Source of the DNA: Dryocosmus kuriphilus
Taxonomy: Eukaryota; Arthropoda; Insecta; Hymenoptera; Cynipidae
Length of the DNA stretch: 64,000 bases
Assembly: GCA_038277395.1 (NCBI GenBank)
Contig: CM076193.1
Coordinates: 73,488,252 to 73,552,251 of the forward strand
Reading direction: 5' to 3'
The notes under the pieces were generated by a model, which had not been told where the DNA came from, ran no database searches, and worked only from the letters and a program-made list of their open reading frames with translations. Position numbers and translations under genes: made by a program. Of this stretch, positions 44,871 through 54,500 are shown one piece after another; position 1 is the stretch's first letter; every line of letters begins with the position of its first letter.

Positions 44871-46699
44871 TATTAGGTGGGAACAATAAAAGTGGGACAA
44901 TTTAAAATATTTTAATACTTTTCATTCTTAAGAATACAGTAAAGCGAAAATAAAGTCACTCATTAGGAATTTTCGGGCAAAAACAAGTCTACAAATTTAC
45001 TATTTTTAGAACGAGCAAAGGGAAAATATGTCAAAACAAGTCTAGAAATTTACTATTTTTATAACGAGCGAAGGGAAAATATGTCAACACAAGTCTATAT
45101 ATTTACTATTTTGAGAACGTGCGAAGGGAGAATATGTCGAAAACAAGCCCTTTAAATACAACTTCAAGTACATGGGACGAGTCAGCGAGCGTGGAAAAAG
45201 ATGCAGGCGGTCGACGTCATCCTGCACGTGCCTCCACGACTCTCGAGTGATCTCGTGCGAGCAGTTTTAAAAATGACCATCCAATATTAGCCTCATGGGT
45301 ATGGGAAATAAATGCAAGACTAATTAAATTTGTTTTGAGAACTCGTGTTTTGACAGTAGATAACTTAAATTTATGGGTAGGAAAAACATTTCGAGAAAAT
45401 TCTTGCACGTGTGCGACGTTGCGAGACCGCGCCAGCACGTGCCGGCTCGAGTTCAAGAATAACCGCTCGACCTTATGCTATGAGATAGAAGGTTATAAAA
45501 GGAGGTGCGGGGCCAAAGCCGCGTCAGCTTTTAAGTTAGCCAGTCAGTTGATTGGTTGAATAGAGAACTAGGAACGTAGGGAACAAATCAGTTGCGAAAT
45601 TCCCGAAGTATTATGACTCATTCGCCAGTAGTTATGTGAACAATATTCGCGTTTAAAAAAAAAATCTAATTCTAAAAATTGTGGGAGTGCGTGATCTAAG
45701 AAAGACCTAATAAGAAAACCAAAGAATGTTCAAAACAAACTGAAAAGTTAATAAACACAGAATTTTTTCCATTTAAAAAATAAACTTATGTTCATTAATA
45801 GCGTGCAGGATTCCAAAATCCAATTCCAGGACAGCGTTTTAACGCCCTTTGGCGGCAGCGGACCACAACTTCATTTAAATTCAAACTCGGCGGCATCTTC
45901 AGAAGTTTCATCACCTGCAATTCGAGGGCCCAGGACAGGACGTAACATATTTTTTCATGTCAGCAGTGGGATTGCTGCACCTGGAATTCAGAATTTAAAA
46001 TTCAAAAGGAAGAAAAGAAAACAGTGAAATTCAACCGTTGCAAGTGAAAATAAGAGTGTTAAGGTCAAGCCTCTAAATGCAATCTAAAATAAGGCAGTGG
46101 AATTTAAAAACATTTAAAAATCGCAAAAAAAAAAAAAATTTCTGTGTGACTTATAAAGTGAACCAGTTATCCGAAGAAATTCACTGCAGCTTTTGGTTCA
46201 CTGGACTTTGGGTACCAGTTTAAATCAGGAAAGGAATTAGAGAGATCCGTCAGAGGTTTTTTGACAATCGCAGTTTTCCTCTGATTCTACGAAAGGTCGA
46301 GGTGATCAATGAGAGTCTGCGACGGAAAGTATTCCTCCATAATCACTATACCAAATTCCTACTGGAAAACACCGAACAAATTTAAGAGGAATTGAGGACC
46401 AGGGAGACTGGAAGGAGTTCGAGCTTCAAAACATCCAGAAGGAATCAATCAGTGGACTGGAGCCTCGCTTTTAAGAAACTGATCAATTTAAAAGACAGCC
46501 TCAAGGATCAGCATCACCTGCTGTTGTCAACCCGCCTCGCGGAAGGCACGGAAATCTGAACTTCAATGAACTAAGCACTGTAAACTTCGCAATGTAGGTC
46601 ATGCATTCAGGTTTAAACTCTCAAATTTTGCGATTTTGTAGAAGTTTTGTGAATATTTGTGATATAAATATACTGAAGCGCATTAGCTAGGATTGTAAA
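44871..46699 (+). mobile_element. Probable 5' LTR and leader of the second gypsy-like element
   Basis: Contains three 53-bp tandem repeats (44,982-45,141), a TATA box TTATAAAAGG (about 45,491) with an initiator-like TCAGTT about 45 bp downstream, and AATAAA sites (about 45,749 and 45,779). A long untranslated stretch leads to the gag ATG at 46,700. This is the order of U3, R and leader, but the LTR borders and primer-binding site were not located and no second LTR copy is present. Confidence 0.5.
44982..45141 (+). repeat. Three 53-bp tandem repeats (promoter-proximal)
   Basis: Units start with AACAAGTCTA at about 44,982, 45,035 and 45,088, each containing TTTACTATTTT and CGA(A)GGGAAAATATGTC. 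They lie about 350 bp upstream of a TATA box. Confidence 0.85.
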
Positions 46700-47137
46700 A
46701 TGAGTGACTCGGAACTGAGCGTGCGAAAGGAAGTGGTTGAATCGGAGGAAAATTCTGAATGTACGGAATTACTTATAAATAATAATACTGTAAATTTAGG
46801 GGCTGGAGGTACACAACCAATGGGGGAAATAAATTCGCAGTTGTCTAATTCGGGTGGAGGTGGAGTTTTAGTGGCTAAGGGTCCGAATTGCCAGGGTTTT
46901 GCTAATGTCCAAACGAAACCTGATAAAAATGGTTTCCCAGCTCAAAACAAAATTGCTGAAGCGTTAAGTTTGGCCCGAGATATCGTACCCGAATTTAGTG
47001 GCGATAATATGTCAGTAATTATGTTCATAGAACATTGTAGAGCTGCTGCAATGGGCCTGGACAATAATGAAATAAATTATCTAGTAATTTTAATTAAAAC
47101 TAACATAACAGAAAAGGCAAGGAGATATACTTAGGAT
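46700..47137 (+). pseudogene. gag of second gypsy-like element, 5' part
   Basis: Starts at ATG 46,700 (MSDSELSVRKE). It includes the capsid lead-in IVPEFSGDNMSVIMFIEHC (about residue 94), clearly related to PEFNGKNMSVRMFIEHC of the 9.6-kb element. The frame runs to TAG at 47,132-47,134, a position where the intact relative has Gln (CAG-to-TAG change). The LINE-derived insertion interrupts immediately after. Confidence 0.85.
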
Positions 47138-47483
47138 TCTTTTTTTTTTTGCTGGTTGGAGGAGGGGAAATCTTGCATAAGACACCCCAGTTCAGGTAGT
47201 GTCGGATTCTTACCGACTAAAACCCCTCCCCTTGGCGCTCAGACTAAGTCCATTGTGCCTTTCCATTTATTTTCAACAGTTGAGATACTGCTATCTACAA
47301 CTGTTGTGTTCTTCATTGCTGAGGGGCCGTCCCCCATTCGCTATGAGTTAGATGAAGATCCCCCAGGGAGATCCTCATTTATTTTGTTTTCTGTGTTCGC
47401 CATATTGGACCCCACGTGAGAAGCTGAGGATTTAAAGGACTGCTCCTTGCAGAGCCGTGCTTACAGGGAGAGGGTCTGAATAC

Positions 47484-47577
47484 TAAGGGAACGTTCATAA
47501 ACCACGTAGCTCCATTTTGAATGTATTTTATACCCCCTTAGGTTCGTGAAGTCTACCGCAGCTTTTGTCATAAATTG

Positions 47578-47611
<34 letters not shown>

Positions 47612-48125
47612 GCCCCAATTGGCACGTGGTTTTTTTATTGCTTTTAGATTTACTAGGTCTGATTATCAATAAATAATTTAATACAAATAAATAATTTCTA
47701 TATTTCACGGATCAAATTAAATATAATTTCTATCATTATACATATCAAATGAATATTTTATATATTTAGCTCTGTGTAAAATCAATATTCGCATCATCTT
47801 TAAGTTTCAAAACCATCTGCATTTGTGAAGTCAGTCATTCGTGTAAATCATTGATTATAATAGAATTATTAAAATCCTCCTCTTTAGTATCAGGAATATT
47901 CAAGCCATCAAAATCAACATCGTCTTCTTCAAACCATTCTACTATCGGCTCCAAACAGTCCAAATTATCATGCGCCACAGTATTTTTGGCGCGTTATTTT
48001 GAATTTCAAGCTGAATAATAAAAATTACGTCGCTTTAATTTTAAAAGTCATAGGGGGTGTAAGGGCTACGCGGCCTGTACTCAGTAGCCCTCTCCCCCAA
48101 TGTAGCCTTTAAGTAGCTTTTTATA

Positions 48126-48224
<99 letters not shown>

Positions 48225-48294
48225 ACCCCCCCCCCCCCCACCCCCCCCCCCCCGTACGGACTAAATGAGCTTGTGGGTTATGAACGTTCCCTAA
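47484..48294. mobile_element. Non-autonomous DNA transposon with long poly-C tracts
   Basis: AGGGAACGTTCATAA at the left (about 47,486) is inverted at the right (TTATGAACGTTCCCT, ending about 48,292), with CCAC following in each. CTAAGGG occurs at both outer edges (47,483 and 48,291), but it overlaps the inverted repeat, so the target duplication is ambiguous. The interior is non-coding and holds two poly-C runs (47,578-47,608; 48,127-48,253). Confidence 0.7.
48127..48253. repeat. Poly-C tract, about 127 bp
   Basis: Almost pure C with A at about 48,184, 48,225 and 48,240. Length in the assembly may be unreliable. Capable of G-quadruplex/i-motif structures. Confidence 0.95.
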
Positions 48295-48608
48295 GGGATT
48301 CGACCTGGTATTCCTAAGTCTCCGTTTCGACACTTCCCTCAAACTCCGCCATTCAGCTCTCGACACGGCGATCACATCTTAGCTTGGGAGTATGAGGACT
48401 CGCGCCCTCGATATTCCAAGAGGCTTTGCCATTACCCTCTGGAAGGATCGCTTGTTGGTCAAGGTCCCGCAGACCAGAAACCCTCAGTTCTCCAGAGCAG
48501 CCGTATCTCGCGATAGTGTCCCTCTGGTTCACCTACTTTAGGTCGCTCGTCCGATTGGACCCCTAAGCCCTCCCACCAACTAGAAGGTCATGCGATCCCC
48601 AGGGAGGG

Positions 48609-49340
48609 TATACTTAGGATACAGCGGGGGTTAATTTTGAGGATTTGGAAACCCATTTTTCGCCAAGGTTGGACAACAGTCAATTGATGCAGGAATTGGC
48701 CACAATACCTCCGGAGAAAGATGAAGAAATAGCGGAGTATGGAAAACACATCAACGAAATTTTAAATAAAATTATAACCCAAGTAATAAAAAAGACACCA
48801 GGGAAAAAAGGATTGGAAAGATTTCCAGAATATAAGGAAAACGCAATTTAAAATTTTATGCGAAGTTTGGATCGTGCCATCTTGTTTTTTTTTCAGGATA
48901 AAAGTCCATCTAGTTTGGATAAGGCTATCCAGATTGCCACCGAAGCGGGCATAGAAAACAAAAGCTGGAATAAAACCCATTGTAAAATTGAAAATTTTCG
49001 GTATAAAAGCTCATTTAATAACCTTGAAGGGAAATTAAAACTTGGAAATCAGAAAACTGTGGCCTATGTCAGTGGTGAGATAGGAACACCCGGTTCATCT
49101 CGAGGGCGATCTCTCTTCTCAATTAGGTGTTTTTGGTGTAACGAGTTGGAACATTTTAGAAGAGATTGTCCTGAGGATTCACAAGAAGCCATTCAAAGCC
49201 CTGTTAAAAAGTCCAAGCTCCACTGCACCTATTGTCAATTTGCGAATCATGATATTGGAAAACGTAGATTAAAACAGCGCCATGAAAACGAAAGCGTCGA
49301 TAGATCTGAAGCCGCACAGAACTTTTTAAACTTGCAGTAA
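48609..49340 (+). pseudogene. gag of second gypsy-like element, 3' part with CCHC knuckle
   Basis: Resumes after the insertion: MQELATIPPEKDEEIAEYG at about 48,685 matches the capsid C-terminal part of the relative. A stop at 48,849-48,851 and a frameshift (to the 48,858 frame) follow. A zinc knuckle CFWCNELEHFRRDC lies at about 49,128 and a second degenerate one CTYCQFANHDIGKR at about 49,225 (last Cys lost). Ends at TAA 49,338. Confidence 0.8.
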
Positions 49341-49408
49341 AGGCATCAAAACAGCGCGATGATGAGCTCGAAAATAATTCAGCGCCCAGGAAAAAATACA
49401 TACTCCAA

Positions 49409-49798
49409 GTGAGAGACCCTCAAAAATCAAAAAACAATCCAGTAATTAAAATCGAAAACCAAAATTTCTATAAAGGAACTGGTTTATTTATGATAGACAC
49501 CGGGTGCGATTTAAATTTAATTAAAAAATATAAGGTTGATTCAAGAACTTGGATAAATAAAAGAAAAAAGTATAATTTAGTGGGGATTGGTTCAGAGGTG
49601 ATAGAAACGTTGGGAGAAATTAAAATAATGATAAAAGGAATGGAGTCCTGTTTTCAAATTGTTCCTGATGAATTTCCTATTAATCAGGCTGGAATTTTGG
49701 GGATGTCATTTCTTAAGAATCATAAAGCTAAATTAATAATTGGAGAATTTGAACTCAATTTGGGAAATCCAGAATTGCCCGATATTACATATATGTAA
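49409..49798 (+). pseudogene. Protease of second gypsy-like element
   Basis: About 129 codons open: GLFMIDTGCDLNLIKKYKV (catalytic DTG, about residue 33) through YNLVGIGSEVIETLGEI and GILGMSFLKNHKAKL. This is a complete retroviral-type aspartic protease fold in one frame and the best template for judging the break in the larger element. No RT follows; the element is cut off at about 49,800. Confidence 0.85.
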
Positions 49799-50285
49799 TA
49801 ATCGATCAGATATAATAATAGTGTATAATACTTACATTCTAGTGCGGGGTGAAAAATTTTATTATCAAAAATTTTAATTTTAGTGTGTGGCATGGGTGTG
49901 TAAAAAAGTTTTAAGTACATCAAATTTGTATGAATAATTATTTTAAAAATAATAATTTACAAGAGAAGATGTAAATTTATAAACACTGACCGAAATACAT
50001 TCCTGATGAAGAGCTTTAAAAAATAAAAAATAATTTTAGGGCCAGAAACTGAATCTATTATAAAAATTGCAAACATGTATATATTTTATACTACAAAAGT
50101 ACAAAAACTACTCCTGAGACAACATTTCGCATTGTAATACATTGTAAAATTCGTTCCTATAAAATAAATGAAGGTAAGCAGGTCGGGTGTATTTCCGAAC
50201 ACTTATCGCACAAATTCCCAGCTATCACTTGGTTGGTCAACGACTATTCCACTCTTCCACTATTCTCCTCCATGGGACCCATGAG
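49799..50285. other. A+T-rich intergenic DNA
   Basis: No RT, integrase or LTR of the second element is found here; nothing else recognised. Confidence 0.4.
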
Positions 50286-51262
50286 GCTGTGATGAACTGA
50301 CTGGCGGAAGCGGCCATACTTTAGTTAGTATTCTTCGTAGAATAAGGTGGCAGATTCAAATACGCTATGAAAGAGAATTAAAGTCAATAAAATCTGATAA
50401 AACGTTATTAATTAAATATTAAAGTATGAGGCGTTTGCTATAGGAGATTGTATGCGAGATGCAGCGAGATTTGAGCGAGCTAAACTAATGTTTTATTCGT
50501 TGAAGTGATATTTTTTACTCGTTTTATTCGTTAAAGTGATAAAAATTTTTTGAGAACCATGACTATAACGTATTTTTATTGCGGTAAATATGAAAAATGC
50601 AGCGGATTGAATTGTTTTCACAAGTAAGTTTGCACAATATAGTACAAGATGATAAAATTTGAGGTTAGATTCATGTTTTCTTGACATTGTAAATATCTAG
50701 TTTCTAGCACCTCTTTTAATTAATAAAAAAGAATAAACTCGTCTATTTTTCAAACGATTTTTTGTAAGTTTCCAACAGATCCCAAAGAATGTGAACCATG
50801 GTTGTATCAGATGGGTACAAAAAAATTATTCCGTACATCAAATCCGTACATATAAACTTATATATTTTTAGCCTTTCACAATTTTAATGTATATAGATTT
50901 GTAAGATCTTACAATTATTATATTGTAAACTTGTAAATACTTACAATTCATACTGTACCTTTTGAAAGAAAAAAAATTAATTTCACATCCCATTGGCTTT
51001 ACTTTTTTACTACAATTTTATTCTTCTTCATAACGTAATTACGTTTTATCAAATTTTATTGACTTTAGAATTTAATGACATTGACTCATAAGCAATAAAA
51101 TAAATTTTACACGTTTTATTACTATTTTATATTTTTATTTATTATACTATCTTTTTGTTCTCTTTCATAATGCATTTGAATCTGCCGCTAATTCTACGAA
51201 AAATACCAACTAAAGTATGGCGCTAAAGTATGGGCTTCTGGCCTTCTATTCATCACAGGATT
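50286..51262. mobile_element. Foldback element upstream of THOC3
   Basis: The left arm (about 50,286-50,410: TGTGATGAACTGA, GGCCATACTTTAGTTAGTAT, GGCAGATTCAAATACGCTAT, GAAAGAGAA) is inverted at about 51,050-51,262 (TTCTCTTTCATAATGCATTT, AATCTGCCGC, ATACCAACTAAAGTATGGCG, TTCATCACAGG). The loop is about 640 bp and holds a short GTTTTATTCGTTGAAGTGAT duplication near 50,490. Its right end lies only about 260 bp before the THOC3 start codon. Confidence 0.7.
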
Positions 51263-51524
51263 TTACCATTGAATCGTGTATCCAGTGTATTATATATATC
51301 ATCAGTGGACTGCACCCTCAAGACCCATTGCTACTTGCTAGCATTGCTATTTGCTAGTTGGACAGCCACAATAAAAAGTCGACTTTCCGATTAATCGAAT
51401 TTAAAAAGTCGACTTTTGACTAAAGTCGAAGTCGACTTTACCAACCCTATTCTCTACTCTCCATGCCAAATATATAGCTATTACGGCTCTTAGCGTCTTA
51501 GCATGAGCAATTAACAATAGTGAA

Positions 51525-54500
51525 ATGGGACCATCGAGTAATGTTGGCGATTTAATCACTTATTTTAAAAGTCATAATAAAATGCGCGAACAACAAAGTC
51601 ACACAGCGAAAGTGCATAGTGTTGGCTGGAGTTGCGATGGGAAGTATTTAGCCTCCGGTTCTTTCGACAAATGTGTCTGCGTCTTCTCTCTCTGTCCTGA
51701 TAGATTGGTAAACATAGCCTATTCCCTTATTTTTTTATAATGTAAATATCTTTAACGAAACCATAACAATATTAATTTGAAAACACATTGAGAAGTGTAG
51801 TTACAAATTTCCGTATGAAAAAATTAGAATAAACATATCTTTGCGTGAAGTGGGAATCACGTTGAAATTTGGACGCGACTAGTTGCTCGACAAAGCTGGC
51901 GAAATAAGAAAAGTAACTTCGCCCGACGTCCAGTCGCCACTAAAACTTCTGGATGCAGTAAGAGGTCCCCGACATAATTTTTCTTTCAAAAGTCAAAAAA
52001 ATTTCCCTGATTACGAACATATTGGATACATTTTGGAAAATCAGGTCACTTTTTGTTTAAACAATTTAGAAAAATAATTTCATTATTTATGAAGAAAATT
52101 CTAAAATCACTTTTAGCATCCTTGAGCAGAAAGAAAATTATTTTGCCTATTACACTTTTTTCGTAGGACGAACCGTTTTAAAGTGTCAGCGTTAGAAACA
52201 ATTAGTTTTTGGCAAGAGTACGATATCCGTGGCGATAAATTCTGAAGACAGTTTTCGACAGGCTTTTTTGCAAGTCAAAAAAATCGATATCCCGAATAGT
52301 TTTCGAGATATCGATTATTTTATGTTAAACTCTGGTTAAAAACATTAGAATTTTTTTAAACTTACAAAATTTAGTGAGACAAAAAATGATGGCAGGAAAA
52401 TAATGACAGGCGTGTCCTTTTTTTTCTGTCATTTTTTTCTTGGTATTTTTCCGCGACCATAGAGAAAAAGAGAGAAAAATAAAAAAAATGACAGCTAAAA
52501 AATGATAGGTATCAGGAAAAGGGGTCGTTAGGGTGTGCCCGGTGGGAGGTTGACGCTTAGTTACGATGCCATCCATTAGGAACGCGGTAGGCATTCGACT
52601 CTACTAAAAACCGAAGACTATTTGAACTTAAAAAATTGAATAACGCTGTATATTTTTGTCCAACAGAAAAATACAAGAAAGATGGGATTATAGATATGTA
52701 AAATGGTGTAGTTAATTCCAATTCTTGGCGTTGAGTCGCGCGTGAAATTTGAATTTGAAATTAAAAAGGGAACATGACGCCGGTGCTCAGCTCAGTAGAA
52801 GGTGGAAGTTAATTCATAAAATTGGATTTAGGAAATGACCAATTTTATCTCACTCTCTTGCTAGCTAATATTGTCTGTATGTTTAAAGCTTCTGTTTTTG
52901 GAGTGAAGTTAAATTTAACTTTCTGCAGATAATTATAAATAAAACGTATTTAAAATATTTATTGTCGACGAGAGGCTAGATTTTAAAGATTTGGATTCAT
53001 AAAAGTTATTAAATTAAAATATAAGAATAGAAAATAATATAAAAGTTCTTGTGTGTGGAAAAATGCTTTTTGGATATCTAACCACAAAATTGTGTCGGGT
53101 GTCTTGAGATTTAAGCGGGGATTTAAAATGTGAGTTTTTAAGGCTTGATTTTTAACTAGCATAATTTTTTTTTACATCCTCATCAGAGAAGGTATTAGAT
53201 TTATGTAAAATTTGACTTTCGCGGATTTCATGAAATCTCCACGTTTTGAGACCCCCTGAGTCAGAAAAAACGGTTTTTGCGACCGTGTCTGTCTGTTGTC
53301 GTCGTTGTCGTCGTCGTCGTTGTCGTTGTTGTCGTTGTCGCGTCGTCTGTGACCGCGATAACTTTCGAAGGACTAATCGGATTGGAATGCGCTTTGGTAC
53401 ACTTCTTTAAGGGGTAAAAAGAAAGGACGAGTTCGTTAACCAGCGGTTTTTGACCAACGGTTATGGTTTTATCCATCAAAAACTGTTTTCACAAAATCAA
53501 AAAATCCATGTTCCGGCTAAACTATGAGAGATACAAAAAAAATGTAAGAAAGTAAAATTGTTCATCTCAAAAATATCTACAAATTTTGTCTTAACCGTTT
53601 TTTGATAAAATGAACAGTTTTTGTTTTAATCAAGAAAACGCTATTAAAATTTAAAAAACTCTCGTTTCCCGCCAAAATATTCAAGATACAAAAAATTGGT
53701 AAAGAACAAAGTTGTTCAATTCAAAAATATCTACAAATTTTGTTTTAACCATTTTTTGGTAAAATGCACGGTTTTTGTTTTAATCGATAAAACGTTATTA
53801 AAAATAAAAATTTTCAAATTTCCCGCCAAACTATGCAAGATACGGAAAAATGATAATAAAGAAAGTTGTTCGCCTTAAAAAGGTCTACAAATTTGCTTTC
53901 TATCATTTTTTTGAGCAGACGCGTAGTTTTTGAGTTATTCGTGAAATATGTTATGAAGTATAAAGAAAACCACTTTTCAGCAAAACTTTGCAAGATATGA
54001 GAAAATATTAATAAGCAAAATTGTTCACCTTGGAAAGAGCTACACAATTTATTTATAAGACTCATCGTTTTACTTTTAAGAATCGAAATCCTCTATTGTG
54101 AAATTTGGAAAATCACAAAAAAACTTTACCAATCTACAATGTGTTTTAAAAAAATGTAATTATCGAGCGCGAAGCGCGAGTGTCATGATGAGAATATATT
54201 CCTTAAGGGCGATAGAGCCTTAAGTAAAATAGTTCCTTTTGGAATTTTTAATGTAAAGGTTTATAGGATCCATAAACACCGAGCGCGTAGCGCGAGGTGA
54301 ATAATTTATCGAGCGCGAAGCGCGAGTGCCGTAAATAACGTATGGGCACATTCTTTTAAATAAGCAATAATTCAATTTCAAAATTATTTAATTTTAATTA
54401 AAATTAAAAATTGCTCAGTTTGAGAAACTATTATATAACTCGAATACAATTTAGATTCTAAATTATCCTCCACCTATTAGAGTTCTAGGTGAAATTCTGT

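Larger units (their letters stand above)
47138..48608 (-). mobile_element. LINE-derived insertion with poly(A) and 12-bp target duplication
   Basis: TATACTTAGGAT flanks it at 47,126-47,137 and 48,609-48,620. The plus strand begins with T11 (47,140-47,150), which is the poly(A) tail of a minus-strand insertion. On the minus strand a 5' end rich in GGGAGGGCTTAGGGGTCC-type sequence is followed by the nested DNA transposon, then an ATG with a short frame (MANTENKINEDLPGG), then a 3' region ending CCCTCCTCCAACCAGC-poly(A). It looks like the two ends of a LINE joined with no RT between. Family not assigned. Confidence 0.7.

Noticed and set aside
48041..48375. Glycine-rich open frames across the poly-C tract (minus strand)
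   Set aside because: Simple translation of a homopolymer; no start context or conservation expected.
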